Origin: CAZJQD01 sp964548165 [NCBI: uncultured bacterium]
GTDB taxonomy: Bacteria; UBA8481
DNA: 64,000 nucleotides
Reading direction: 5' to 3'
Assembly: GCA_964548165.1 (NCBI GenBank)
Contig: CAZJQD010000001.1
Coordinates: forward strand, 20,996 to 84,995
The notes under the pieces are model-generated. The model ran no database searches. It saw nothing but the letters and a program-made list of their open reading frames with translations, and was not told where the DNA came from. The position numbers and the translations under genes are program-made. Positions 45,454-54,272 of the stretch are shown here, in pieces (within the stretch, counting starts at the first letter, position 1; each line of letters starts with the position of its first letter).

Positions 45454-46737
45454 ATGGAGGGCAAGCCCCTACTGCTCCTCGGTGTCACCGGTTCGATCGC
45501 CGCCTATAAGTCCGTCGAGCTCCTTCGCCTCCTGACCGATCGGGGCGACCTCGCCGTCCGCGTTGTCATGACCCACGCCGCCACGCGTTTCGTGGGCCCG
45601 CTCACGTTCGCGGCCCTGAGCGGAGCCGCCGTCTACGACGACCACCTGGCCTGGTCGCCGATCACGGATGTCCCCGTGGATTCCTCGGAGGGACCCACCG
45701 CGCGGGCGGGCATCCAGCACACGGATCTCTCCGGAGCGGCCGCGGCCTTTCTCGTGGCGCCGGCCACCGCCGACTGTATCGCGCGGCTCGCTCATGGGCT
45801 CGGCGACGATCCCGTCTCCGTCACGGCCCTGGCCCTGCACGCGGGCGCCCCCCTGATCGTGGCCCCGGCGATGAATCCGCGGATGTGGGCCAACGCGGCC
45901 GTCCAGGAGAACCTGGCGACCTTGAAGAGGCGCGGCGCGGTCATCATCGGCCCCGACGAAGGCGAGATGGCCTGCGGCGATTCCGGGACCGGCCGCATGA
46001 GCGAGCCGGCGGCGATCGCGGCGGCCACGCGGCGCGCTCTCGCCCTGGCCTCCCGCTTTCCCAGCCATTCGTCCGAGACATCGCTTGCCTCCTCCCCGAG
46101 ACGCGTCCTCATTCTCTCCGGTCCCACGCGCGAACCCATCGACGACGTGCGATTCCTCTCCAACGGCTCGAGCGGGCGCATGGGCGCCGCCCTCGCGGCC
46201 GCCTGCTGGGAGCGCGGAGACGAGGTGACTGTCATCTCGGGCCCGGCCGCTGTCCTGCCGGATCCCTGGATCCCGACGATCCGCGTGGAGACCGCGGCCG
46301 AGATGCTGGCGGCCGCGCGTGAGATCTCCTGCGACCTCGTGCTCTCCCCCGCCGCCATCGCCGACTGGCGACCCGCGGAACGGGTCGCGGGCAAGCCCGA
46401 GAAGGTGGAGTCCCGGACGCTCTCGCTGGTCTCCACGCCGGACGTCCTGGCCACCCTGATGCGCGACGTCGCGTTCACCTCGTCGCGGCCCACCGCGGTC
46501 GCGTTCGCGGCCGAGGAGGGAACGGGGGACGAACACGTGGCCAGGGCGATCGCGAAGGGGGCCCAGAAGGGCGCCCGCTGGATCGTCCTGAACGACGCCT
46601 CGCAGGTCATGGGCGCCGCCGAGGCCGCCGTCGCGCTCGTCAACGTCGATGCCCGCGTCGACACCCGGATCGGCCCGCTCCCGAAGGACGAGCTCGCCCG
46701 CCGGCTCCTCTCCACTCTCGATTCCGCCCTCGGCTGA
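45454..46737 (+). CDS. coaBC: bifunctional phosphopantothenoylcysteine decarboxylase / phosphopantothenate-cysteine ligase
   Basis: A 427-aa coenzyme A biosynthesis enzyme. The flavin-dependent CoaC part shows LLLGVTGSIAAYKSVELL, VAPATADCIARLAHG, PAMNPRMWANAAVQ and the ACGDSGTGRM loop with the catalytic Cys. The CoaB part shows LSGPTREPIDDVRFLSNGSSG, AIADWRP and DEHVARA. An insertion of about 15 residues separates the first two CoaC motifs. It follows rpoZ by 32 nt. Confidence 0.96.
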   Translation: MEGKPLLLLGVTGSIAAYKSVELLRLLTDRGDLAVRVVMTHAATRFVGPLTFAALSGAAVYDDHLAWSPITDVPVDSSEGPTARAGIQHTDLSGAAAAFLVAPATADCIARLAHGLGDDPVSVTALALHAGAPLIVAPAMNPRMWANAAVQENLATLKRRGAVIIGPDEGEMACGDSGTGRMSEPAAIAAATRRALALASRFPSHSSETSLASSPRRVLILSGPTREPIDDVRFLSNGSSGRMGAALAAACWERGDEVTVISGPAAVLPDPWIPTIRVETAAEMLAAAREISCDLVLSPAAIADWRPAERVAGKPEKVESRTLSLVSTPDVLATLMRDVAFTSSRPTAVAFAAEEGTGDEHVARAIAKGAQKGARWIVLNDASQVMGAAEAAVALVNVDARVDTRIGPLPKDELARRLLSTLDSALG

Positions 46738-46750
46738 ATCCCGCTATACT
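46722..46750 (+). promoter_or_regulatory. promoter of the GreA-tip gene (leaderless candidate)
   Basis: TTCCGC (46722-46727), a 17-nt spacer and TATACT (46745-46750), ending 6 nt before the ATG at 46757. The promoter lies across the end of coaBC. Confidence 0.55.
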
Positions 46751-46756
46751 CCGCGC

Positions 46757-47029
46757 ATGGAAAACGATCCGAAGGAACAGGAGCTCATCGAGGCGGTCCG
46801 CGTCGCGCGCGCGCACGGCGATCTCTCGGAGAACGCCGAGTACCACGCGGCCCGCGAGGCCCTCGCGCTCTATCGTTCCCGCAAGAAGGCGGACGTGGAC
46901 GCCATCCGCGAGGAAGAGCGGAGGAAGCAGGCGAAGGCCGAGGAGAACAAGGACAAGGTCCAGCATCTCCTGGACCAGGGGCTCTCCCTCGACCTCATCA
47001 AATCCGGCTACCCCTGGCTCTTCAAGTAG
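46757..47029 (+). CDS. stand-alone GreA-type coiled-coil tip protein
   Basis: A 90-aa highly charged, helical, cytosolic protein. Residues 12-36 match the tip of the transcript-cleavage factor GreA: RVARAHGDLSENAEYHAARE, with the acidic residues D22 and E25 that in GreA reach the RNAP active site. The first helix is much shorter than in GreA and the second is longer (to about 75). The FKBP-like C-terminal domain that anchors GreA to RNAP is absent, and no remnant of it follows in any frame. It is expressed from its own promoter downstream of coaBC. A secondary-channel regulator is inferred. Confidence 0.7.
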   Translation: MENDPKEQELIEAVRVARAHGDLSENAEYHAAREALALYRSRKKADVDAIREEERRKQAKAEENKDKVQHLLDQGLSLDLIKSGYPWLFK

Positions 47030-47039
47030 GTACGGAGAC

Positions 47040-47297
47040 GGAGATTAATCGCACCGCCGAGACGCAGAGAACGCAGAGATTAGACAGGGCATGACCGTTC
47101 ACCCCGAAAATCGAACCACGGATGAGCACAAGTCAGGAAGAAAGGAAAAACAGCCGAGGGCGGCTGTCCTACATCTTCATTGCAGCGGATGAAACTTCGT
47201 CCATGTGCACACTTGGGCATTTCGAGTTCATTGGTGTTCATTCGTGGTTCTGAATTCTTCGTCTCGGCGTCCTCGGCGTCTCCGCGGTGAATCTTTG
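47040..47297. repeat. long imperfect palindrome, CACAGAG-type element 3
   Basis: The left side holds CACCGCCGAGACGCAGAG (from 47052) and then GAACCACGGATGAGCACA. The right side, read on the other strand, gives CACCGCGGAGACGCCGAG and then GAACCACGAATGAACACC in the same order. The two halves mirror each other around about 47170, over 250 bp, between convergent genes. No gene is seen. Confidence 0.65.
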
Positions 47298-47313
47298 TGA
47301 AGAAGTTGGCCTC

Positions 47314-48657
47314 CTAGCCCAAGGCCTCTCCTATCGACTCGTTGACGATCGCGGTCATCGCGCGGATATCCTCGATCGTCGAAGAGAGGGGCGGCATGAG
47401 AACGACGACGTCACCGAGCGGGCGGAGGATCATCCCGCGGCGGCGCGCGGCGAGGATGACCTGGTGACCCGTTCTCCGGGACGCTGAATAAGGCTCCCTG
47501 GTCCCGCGATCCGCCACGAGCTCGATCCCGACCATCATTCCGCACTGCCGGATCTCGCCCACGCGAGGATGGGCGGCGAGGGGTGACAGGCCGTCGGTGA
47601 TCGCCCGGATCCGGGCCGGAAGATTCTCGATCACGCGTTCCTCCCGGAAGACGTCGAGCGACCCCAGAGCGGCCGCGCACGCGAGGGCGTTCCCGGTGAA
47701 GGTATGCCCGTGCAGGAAGTGCCTCATCTCGGCATGGTCCCCGAGAAAGTCCGCGTAGATCTCGTCCGAGAAGAGCGTGGCGGCAAGAGGCAGGTAGCCG
47801 CCGGAGAGCCCCTTGCCCACGCAGAGGATGTCGGGCACGACGCCCTCGGCCTCGCACGCGAACATCGTGCCCGTCCGCCCGAACCCGGTCGCGACCTCGT
47901 CGGCGATGAAGAGAACGCCATGCTTCGTTGCCAGGTCACGAACCGCGCGGACGAACCCCGGCGGCTGGACGAGGATCCCGGCCGCTCCCTGCACCCGGGG
48001 CTCCATCACGATGGCGCAGAGCTCGTTGCGATGCTCGGCCAGGAGGGCCTCAAGCGCCTGCAGGCACTCGCCGCCGCAATCGGGTCCGGGCCAGCGGTAG
48101 GCGTAGGGAGACGGGGCGAAATGAACGGGAAAGAGCAGGGGGCGAAAGACCTCGTGGAAGACGTCGATACCGCCAAGAGAGACTGAACCAATCGTGTCGC
48201 CGTGGTAGGAGTTGCGAAGCGCGAGGAAGGATCGCCGGGAGGGGCCGCGCGTGCGCCGCATGTATTGGAACGCGGCCTTCAGCGCGATCTCGACGGCGGT
48301 GGCTCCCGCGTCGCTGTAGAAGACATGGGGGATGCCCGTCATGGTCGCCAGTCGATCGGCCAGCTGGATGGAGGGAACCGAGCCGAGCCCCAGGAGCGTC
48401 GTGTGAGCGACCTTCTCGAGCTGGGCGCGGATGGCGGCATCGATCGTCGGATGCCGGTGCCCGTGCACGTTGCACCAGAGCGAGGAGATCCCATCGTAGT
48501 AGCGCCGGCCCTCGGTGTCCTGCAACCAGACGCCGGTGGCGGACTCGATGATCGGCGCTCCCTCGTCGCCGTACGCCCGCATCTGGGTGAAGGGATGCCA
48601 GAGCGTGGAAGTGTCGACGGCGCGGAGCTCCCGCGGGGACGGCTGCGAAGGAAGCAT
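47314..48657 (-). CDS. bioA: adenosylmethionine-8-amino-7-oxononanoate aminotransferase
   Basis: A 447-aa PLP-dependent class III aminotransferase of biotin synthesis, using SAM as amino donor. LWHPFTQM at the N-terminus, SSLWCNVHGHRHP, YSDAGATAVEIALK, SYHGDTIGSVSLGG and the PLP lysine in CVGKGLSGGYLPLAATL identify BioA. The ATG at 48657 gives the family length; the frame stays open upstream without coding character. No bioB, bioF or bioD is near. Confidence 0.95.
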   Translation of the reverse strand: MLPSQPSPRELRAVDTSTLWHPFTQMRAYGDEGAPIIESATGVWLQDTEGRRYYDGISSLWCNVHGHRHPTIDAAIRAQLEKVAHTTLLGLGSVPSIQLADRLATMTGIPHVFYSDAGATAVEIALKAAFQYMRRTRGPSRRSFLALRNSYHGDTIGSVSLGGIDVFHEVFRPLLFPVHFAPSPYAYRWPGPDCGGECLQALEALLAEHRNELCAIVMEPRVQGAAGILVQPPGFVRAVRDLATKHGVLFIADEVATGFGRTGTMFACEAEGVVPDILCVGKGLSGGYLPLAATLFSDEIYADFLGDHAEMRHFLHGHTFTGNALACAAALGSLDVFREERVIENLPARIRAITDGLSPLAAHPRVGEIRQCGMMVGIELVADRGTREPYSASRRTGHQVILAARRRGMILRPLGDVVVLMPPLSSTIEDIRAMTAIVNESIGEALG

Positions 48658-48727
48658 CACCGTGAGGAGGTCGCTACGGTCCCTGGCTCCGCGCTTAGCG
48701 AGCGTGCCCGGCACTGCACACCCGGGA

Positions 48728-50488
48728 TCAGCTGAGCGGCACGACCCGGAGCGTGGCCCGCTTCCTGGTGTAGGAGACCTTCTCGACGGTAAAGAAGCAG
48801 GCCTCGCGTCCGCGAGCCAGCGGGCGGGCGATCGTGAATCCCTTGATAATGCCGTTGTAGGTCTTCGTCTTCCAGCGCTCGACCATCGTCGCATCCTCGA
48901 GGGCCAGGGCGACCAGGCGCCCGCTCTTGTATTGCTGCAGGACGCCCACGCGCACGAAGCTCCCGGCACCGCCTCCCTCCAGGAGGTTCTGGACGACCAG
49001 GGCCTCGCTCGTGCCGTCGCCGTCGATGTCGACAGGAGCAACACCCGTGCGGATCTCCATGCCGTCGCGTCCGTCTCCGGAGTTCACGGTCACGTCGGAC
49101 CCGCCGTACATCTCGGAGCTCTGCCACTGCTGGTTGCCGGAGGAGTTGTAGAGACGAAGCTTGTTCTCGTAGTCGATGGAGGCGAGGAATCCGCTCGATC
49201 CGATCGGCGCGAAATCATAAAGCGTCAGGTGGGAGGGAAGTCCCGCGGCGGAGGGCTGCATCGTGCCGCTCGCGAAGCGATAGCGAATGATCCCGCGGTC
49301 GAAGGGACGGTTGGCGCCGTGGCGCTGGCCAAAGAGCACCGGGCCGTCGCTGGTCTCCACGACCCTCAGGAAGACGCTTCGCTCCTGGAAGAAGCGTGTC
49401 AGCTTGCCGTTGGCGAACCGGTAGCCGGTGCCACGCACGTAGTTGCCGGGCTTCTCCGTGACGAAGATCTCAGCCTTGCCGTCGCGGTCGACGTCACCAG
49501 CGGAGACGAAGAGCCCGCGGGCGGTGAAGCCGAGCGAGACGCGCGCGACCTCCTCGGTGGCGCCGTCGAGCTTGACCCGGAGAATGCGGACATGCTTCTC
49601 CTCGACGAATATCAGCTCGTCGATGCCGTCCCCGTCGACGTCGCCGCTCGTCATGTCGAGGGGAATGAAGTTGAGGGTCGCCGAGATCTCGCCGCCCTCG
49701 CGGTAGCCGATCCGCTCGAACGATCCCGAGATCGCGGAAGCGGGAGCGGTACGCAGTTTCTCGGCGCCAAGCGCGCGGAGAGCGTCGGTAAGTGGAAGCG
49801 TGAAGGTGCGGACGATGGTGCTACGCGCCATGCTGATGACCTGGATCTCGATCCCGTCCTCGACCACGCGCCCGGCCACGCCGACGTCTCCCTCGGGAAC
49901 GAGCGACGCGAGCGAGGTGGCGGCCTCGGCCGAGAGGGCCAGCGAGGGACCGGTCTTGGCCGTCCCGCCCTCGACGCGCGACAGGGCCGCGCCGATCTCG
50001 GCGTCGATGGCCTCCGTCAGCTTGCTGAAGGTGCCGTCGGAATGGCGGAGCGGAAAGTGCACGATGACCGGCGGCTCCGCGGGACGAGCGGAATCGCGGA
50101 CGCGGATCTCACCGGCGGGTGTGCCAAGAACCTTGGCCTTGGCGAATCCCTCCTGGAGCCACGTGATCTGGACCTCGGCGATGCGGTTGCGCGTTCGCCC
50201 CACGACCTCGCCGCTGACCGGGTGACGGATCTCGCCGCCCGTCCGCTCGATCGTGAACTTGCGCCCCACCACGGCTCCCTTCTCGCGGGTGATGTCGAGG
50301 TAGACCTCCTGCCCCGCCGCATCGACGAAGATGACGAGGCACTCTCCCGGGAGCGCGGCCTGGGTGGTCGCGGTCACTTCGGCGGCCACCGGGCCGAGGA
50401 TGGGCTGTTGAGCCGACGCCGTGAAGACGGCAAGCGCCAGCAGGGAAAAGACCAGAAGGGCGAGACTACGGGTGGGGAGAGCGCGCAT
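48728..50488 (-). CDS. exported FG-GAP/VCBS-like repeat protein
   Basis: A 586-aa protein with a signal peptide ending in ASAQQ. The C-terminal half contains at least three calcium-loop-like blades (DVDGDGIDELIFV, DVDRDGKAEIFVT, DIDGDGTSEALVV), typical of FG-GAP/VCBS beta-propellers. The N-terminal 250 residues contain a GEVVGRTRNRIAEVQI segment resembling the FlgT/TolB-like surface-associated proteins. Secreted or outer-membrane attached; ligand unknown. A TAGAAT hexamer lies 9 nt before the ATG. Confidence 0.8.
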   Translation of the reverse strand: MRALPTRSLALLVFSLLALAVFTASAQQPILGPVAAEVTATTQAALPGECLVIFVDAAGQEVYLDITREKGAVVGRKFTIERTGGEIRHPVSGEVVGRTRNRIAEVQITWLQEGFAKAKVLGTPAGEIRVRDSARPAEPPVIVHFPLRHSDGTFSKLTEAIDAEIGAALSRVEGGTAKTGPSLALSAEAATSLASLVPEGDVGVAGRVVEDGIEIQVISMARSTIVRTFTLPLTDALRALGAEKLRTAPASAISGSFERIGYREGGEISATLNFIPLDMTSGDVDGDGIDELIFVEEKHVRILRVKLDGATEEVARVSLGFTARGLFVSAGDVDRDGKAEIFVTEKPGNYVRGTGYRFANGKLTRFFQERSVFLRVVETSDGPVLFGQRHGANRPFDRGIIRYRFASGTMQPSAAGLPSHLTLYDFAPIGSSGFLASIDYENKLRLYNSSGNQQWQSSEMYGGSDVTVNSGDGRDGMEIRTGVAPVDIDGDGTSEALVVQNLLEGGGAGSFVRVGVLQQYKSGRLVALALEDATMVERWKTKTYNGIIKGFTIARPLARGREACFFTVEKVSYTRKRATLRVVPLS

Positions 50489-50497
50489 GGTACGCGT

Positions 50498-50503
50498 ATT
50501 CTA
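50498..50503 (-). promoter_or_regulatory. -10 element of the FG-GAP-like gene
   Basis: On the minus strand TAGAAT ends 9 nt before the ATG at 50488, leaving a leader of about 2 nt. A second TAGAAT lies at 50521-50526. Confidence 0.35.
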
Positions 50504-50559
50504 GTGAAAAGGGCGGGGACATTCTACACTTTCGCGAGAGCCTCCATCCCTGGAGGTTG

Positions 50560-50731
50560 CGTTCACCACAAAGGGACCAAGCCACCAAGAGAGGCAAAAG
50601 GTCTGACACGAGGAAGAACGGACAGTCACGACCTTACCACCTGGGGGAAGGGAACTTGATAATTGGTTTCTCGCGCGGTGGGCTCGCTTCGAGGTCCCTG
50701 GCGCCTCAGTGACCTGGTGGTCTGATGATCC
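50560..50731. repeat. CCACCAAG-type intergenic palindrome, element 4
   Basis: The left side reads TTCACCACAAAGGGACCAAG and CCACCAAGAGAGGC. The right side, on the other strand, reads CAGACCACCAGGTCACTGAGG. The unit spacing resembles elements 1 and 3. It lies between the lipoate ligase gene end and the start of the FG-GAP-like gene. No gene is seen. Confidence 0.45.
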
Positions 50732-51418
50732 TCAGGCTGGAGGCGCCGTCCCGGGGTGGCGTTCGAGGGTGGCGCGGAAGGTCGCGGCCCAGGCCCGGGG
50801 ATCGAACCGATAACCCGAGAGATCCACCTGGGGACCGGCTCCGACGAGCGCCTGGTCCAGGGCGGGATCGCGGCGGACGACGAGAGCGCCCTGGACGAGC
50901 ACGGCCCCTCGCACGCGACGGGCGGCGAGGCCCACGAGCTTTTCGCCCTGGAGAAGGAGTTCCCACCCGAGGGCTCGCTGAAAACAGCAGGCCGGCTGTT
51001 CGCCATCCCCCTCGGGCAGGCTCGTCACAATCCCTTGCTCCGCGAGCGCGGTTCGCAAGGCCTGCGAGACGAGGCGCAGATAATCTCCGGCGAATCCCGA
51101 GTCGCAACCGAACGCGGCGCCGAAGGCGATATCCAGGGGATCGTGGCGGAGGATGCCGCCCCCGGTGGGGCGTCGCGCGAACGCGTGGCCGGCATGATGC
51201 CAGCGATCGATCTCTTCATCGCGGACCGGGGCGTGGCGGCCGGCGGTCACCGAGGGGCCTGAGAAATTGTAGACCGTGATTCGGGTCACCCCATCGAGGG
51301 CGGACTCCGAGAGATTGGCTGCGTCCCGCTCCATGAGCCAGGAGGCCTCCCCGCTCCCGATACCCGCGACGGCTTCAGTCCCCGCGATCAACGACGGGTG
51401 TATTCCCAGGTGGCCCAT
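50732..51418 (-). CDS. lipoate-protein ligase A / octanoyltransferase family protein
   Basis: A 228-aa protein of the biotin/lipoate ligase fold. VYNFSGPSVTAGRH, RRPTGGGILRHDPLDIAFG, the CCFQRALGWELLLQGEKLVGL stretch with the binding lysine, and ARRVRGAVLVQGALVV match the LplA/LipM family. A Cys pair (ACCF) stands where LipM has its nucleophile. It is short for the family because the N-terminal strand is poorly kept. Start uncertain: ATG at 51418 overlaps the upstream gene by 31 nt, and TTG at 51391 overlaps its stop by 4 nt. Confidence 0.75.
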   Translation of the reverse strand: MGHLGIHPSLIAGTEAVAGIGSGEASWLMERDAANLSESALDGVTRITVYNFSGPSVTAGRHAPVRDEEIDRWHHAGHAFARRPTGGGILRHDPLDIAFGAAFGCDSGFAGDYLRLVSQALRTALAEQGIVTSLPEGDGEQPACCFQRALGWELLLQGEKLVGLAARRVRGAVLVQGALVVRRDPALDQALVGAGPQVDLSGYRFDPRAWAATFRATLERHPGTAPPA

Positions 51419-52779
51419 TCCCGGACGCGGCGCTGAAACGCCGGCATGTCGAGGAACGTGATGGAGTCGACGGCCTCCGGGGCAGTCCGGCCCGCGGCGA
51501 GGAGCGTGACGAGGTCCGAGAGGGCATGCTCGCCGTGATTGATGCCGATGTAGCGAATGGCCGCGGCGGCTTCGGCGTAGGCGAGGAGGACGTCGCTGTC
51601 CGCCGGGAGAGTGGCGAAGGGGCGCTCGAGCGTGGGAAGAGGATGGGATCGACCGGCTCGGATCGCGGCAACGTAGCCGTCCGCCCACGACGGGCGATCC
51701 CAGCGTTCATCCTCCAGCCAGGTCGCCAGGCCCTCGTGCACCCAGGCCGGCGCCCGACCGGCCACGGCCTCCTCGAGAACCGCGTGACCCACTTCGTGGC
51801 GAAGGATGCGCTCGAGGTAGCGCGGGTTGCGGTCAACCTCGCCCTCGCGGAGCCGCACCTTGCCGTCGAAGACGCCGGCCGCCCAGTCAGGAACGGCGGC
51901 GGCGCGCGTGATCGCGTTCCCGGTGTAGAAGATGACCGTGATCGGCTGGACGGATCGACGACCGACGGCGCGCGCGGCCCGGTCGCGGGCGTCCCTCAGG
52001 GATGGGAGGATGCGGTAGAAGAGATCATGGCGCGGCGTCCCCTGGAAGCGCACGATGAACCCGTCGATCTCGGCAGTGGCGTACGCGGGCGTCGCCGCTT
52101 GCTCGCGCTCGACTCGGGCCAGGAGTTCGTCGAGCCCGCGCACGGCGGTGGAGGCGAGCGTCCGGGCCTGCCGCAGGTGGTGGCGCGCCAGCTCGAAATC
52201 CTCGCGCTGGTAGTAGAGACGACCGATCAGGAGGTGCGCCTCCACGGACCGGGAATCGATCTCGATCGCGCGCCGGTAGTCGCCCAGGGCGGAGAGCGGC
52301 CTGCCGTCGGCCTCGGCGGCGCGCCCTCGCATGACAAGGATCGCCGTCCACGCGCGGCGGAAATCCAGGCGGGTCGTATCGAGCTCCTGGGCGCGCTGGA
52401 AGGCCGAGAGCGCGGCGTCGGTGTCCCCAGCGCGGTACAGGCTCTCGCCGATCCGCGCATGAGCGAGCGCCAGCTCCTGGCGCAGCGCCGGGAGCTCGGG
52501 CAGGACCTGCCAGGCGCGGCCGAGTGCCTGGAGCGCTCCGGCGGGATCATGGCGATTCCAGGCCGACGCGGCGCGCTGGCGCAGGGAATAGACGAGGAGG
52601 TCGCGCGCCTCCCGGGATTCCGGGTAGGAGCGAACCGCCAGCTCGAACGCCAGGACCGCCGAGTCAAACGCTCCTTCGGCGATGTACGCGCGCCCGGCCT
52701 CGATCTCGGACGCGGCTTCCGCCGCGATGGGAAGCGAAACCAGGGCGCAGGCAACGACGAGGGAAGTCAGTAGTTTCAT
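51388..52779 (-). CDS. exported TPR protein with gluzincin (peptidase MA-like) domain
   Basis: A 463-aa protein. A signal peptide (to AEAAS) is followed by several TPR-like helix pairs (about 25-225) and a C-terminal zinc-peptidase domain. The zinc motif is HEVGH in ERILRHEVGHAVLEE, and the third ligand is the Glu of WVHEGLATWLEDE, as in peptidase MA/gluzincins. Periplasmic or secreted proteolysis is expected; substrate unknown. It lies between glmM and the lipoate ligase-like gene in one operon. Confidence 0.85.
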   Translation of the reverse strand: MKLLTSLVVACALVSLPIAAEAASEIEAGRAYIAEGAFDSAVLAFELAVRSYPESREARDLLVYSLRQRAASAWNRHDPAGALQALGRAWQVLPELPALRQELALAHARIGESLYRAGDTDAALSAFQRAQELDTTRLDFRRAWTAILVMRGRAAEADGRPLSALGDYRRAIEIDSRSVEAHLLIGRLYYQREDFELARHHLRQARTLASTAVRGLDELLARVEREQAATPAYATAEIDGFIVRFQGTPRHDLFYRILPSLRDARDRAARAVGRRSVQPITVIFYTGNAITRAAAVPDWAAGVFDGKVRLREGEVDRNPRYLERILRHEVGHAVLEEAVAGRAPAWVHEGLATWLEDERWDRPSWADGYVAAIRAGRSHPLPTLERPFATLPADSDVLLAYAEAAAAIRYIGINHGEHALSDLVTLLAAGRTAPEAVDSITFLDMPAFQRRVREWATWEYTRR

Positions 52780-52792
52780 GAGCTTGAATCGC

Positions 52793-54148
52793 TCATCCCT
52801 TCATCCTCGCCCGAGCGCGATCGATGAGCTCCTGGGCGTCGGCCCGCGTCGGAGCCTCCGCCATGATCCGGATGATGGGCTCGGTGTTCGAGCCTCGGAT
52901 ATGAACCCAGCGATCGGCCCAGGAGAGCTTGAGCCCATCCCGGCGATCGACCTCCGCGCCCTCCGCCATCGCGGCGCAGGCCTCGACGGCCGGAGCGACG
53001 CGCTCCGGGGCGATCTCCTCCTGGTGCTTGAGCATCGCATAGGAGGGCATGGCATCGACGAGCGCCATGACGGGAAGGTCGCGATGCGCGAGAAGCTCCA
53101 GGACCAGGGCGATGCCGGTGAAGGAGTCGCGGCACGCGTGAACCTCCGGCAACATCACGCCGCCGTTACCTTCGCCGCCCACCGCGCCGTCGGCCTCGCG
53201 AAGCGCGCGGGAGACGTTGATCTCGCCGATCTCGGTCCGGATGACGCGGGACCCGTGGCGGGCGGCGACGTCGTCGATCATGCGCGACGTCGAGAGGTTG
53301 ACGGCAATCGCGCGACCGGGCTTACGGGAGAGCACGTGCTCGGCAGCCAATACCAGGGTGTATTCCTCGGAGAGCGGGACGCCGCCGTTTCCGATGCAGG
53401 CGAGGCGGTCGGCGTCCGGATCCTGCGCGAACCCGATATCGGCCTCGGAGTCGCGGACCAGCTGGATGAGATCGCCGAGATGCTGGGGCCGGGGCTCGGC
53501 GGGATGCGGAAACGGCTGGTCGGGCGTCGCATGGATGAACATCGCCCGGCAACCGAGGGCCTCGAGCAGAAGGGGGGTCATGAGCGACGCGGAGCCGTTC
53601 ACGCAGTCGACGGCGACCTTGAAGCGCCGGCGCCGGATGGCCTCGACATCAACGACCTGGAGGATGCGATCGAGGTGGCGCCGGATCGCGGTCTCGTCGC
53701 GGCGGCGGCGTCCCATGGCGTCGAAGCGCGGCCAGGAGGCGGGTGCCGCGAGCGCGGCGCGCACCCGCGCGGCACCCTCGCGGTCGAAGAAGTAGCCGCC
53801 GGGGCCGATCAGCTTGAGCGCATTCCACTCCGCGGGATTATGCGAGGCCGTGACGTCGATGCCGCCGGGAAGGCCCTCAGACTTGACGAAATACTCGACC
53901 GTCGGCACCGGGCAGATTCCCAGGTCGACGACATCGCGCCCGCTCATCCGAAGCGCCCCCGCGACGAGGTCGAGGAGCGCGGGCCCGGAGAGGCGGGTGT
54001 CGCGACCGAGCGCGACGGGGCCGGGACCGAGCACGGACGCGAAAGCGCCGACCACGGAGACGACGAGCGGCGGCAGGAGCGTCTCCCCCACCACGCCGCG
54101 CAGACCGGCCTCCGAGAACTTGAGCCTGGGATGAATGGGAAGTTCCAT
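52793..54148 (-). CDS. glmM: phosphoglucosamine mutase-like phosphohexomutase
   Basis: A 451-aa alpha-D-phosphohexomutase. The phosphoserine is in DVTASHNPAEWNALKL, the metal loop is DPDADRLACIG, and the phosphate-binding loop is RGSNTEPIIRI. Sequence around the sugar loop (GEGNGGVMLPEVH) agrees with GlmM more than with ManB, but EGNGG is shared in part with archaeal-type enzymes, so phosphomannomutase activity is possible. It is first in a three-gene operon and has a perfect -10 6 nt before its ATG. Confidence 0.88.
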   Translation of the reverse strand: MELPIHPRLKFSEAGLRGVVGETLLPPLVVSVVGAFASVLGPGPVALGRDTRLSGPALLDLVAGALRMSGRDVVDLGICPVPTVEYFVKSEGLPGGIDVTASHNPAEWNALKLIGPGGYFFDREGAARVRAALAAPASWPRFDAMGRRRRDETAIRRHLDRILQVVDVEAIRRRRFKVAVDCVNGSASLMTPLLLEALGCRAMFIHATPDQPFPHPAEPRPQHLGDLIQLVRDSEADIGFAQDPDADRLACIGNGGVPLSEEYTLVLAAEHVLSRKPGRAIAVNLSTSRMIDDVAARHGSRVIRTEIGEINVSRALREADGAVGGEGNGGVMLPEVHACRDSFTGIALVLELLAHRDLPVMALVDAMPSYAMLKHQEEIAPERVAPAVEACAAMAEGAEVDRRDGLKLSWADRWVHIRGSNTEPIIRIMAEAPTRADAQELIDRARARMKG

Positions 54149-54154
54149 GGGAGG

Positions 54155-54160
54155 ATTATA
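54155..54160 (-). promoter_or_regulatory. -10 element of the glmM operon (leaderless candidate)
   Basis: On the minus strand TATAAT ends 6 nt before the ATG at 54148. The -35 is weak (TTAGTT at 17-nt spacing). Confidence 0.55.
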
Positions 54161-54189
54161 CGGCGTCGCGGTCGCACAACTAAAGATTT

Positions 54190-54228
54190 GCGTCCGGGGG
54201 TTCTCCCGGGCGCCCGAGGACCGGACGC
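54190..54228. other. GC-rich inverted repeat between glmM and the 97-aa gene
   Basis: GCGTCCGG (54190-54197) and CCGGACGC (54221-54228) are a perfect 8-bp pair with further CCCGGG pairing inside. It lies 30 bp from the glmM promoter in a divergent intergenic region. Either an operator or a structural element. Confidence 0.45.
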
Positions 54229-54272
54229 ACGCGACCGGTCACCGGCCTGTCACCAAACGTACAAACTCGGGC

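Noticed and set aside
47030-47313. A frameshifted GreA C-terminal domain after the GreA-tip gene
   Set aside because: No frame in this space encodes FKBP-like GreA sequence; it is a palindromic element.
48658-49044. N-terminal extension of bioA
   Set aside because: The region overlaps the FG-GAP-like gene and has no aminotransferase similarity; the ATG at 48657 gives the family length.
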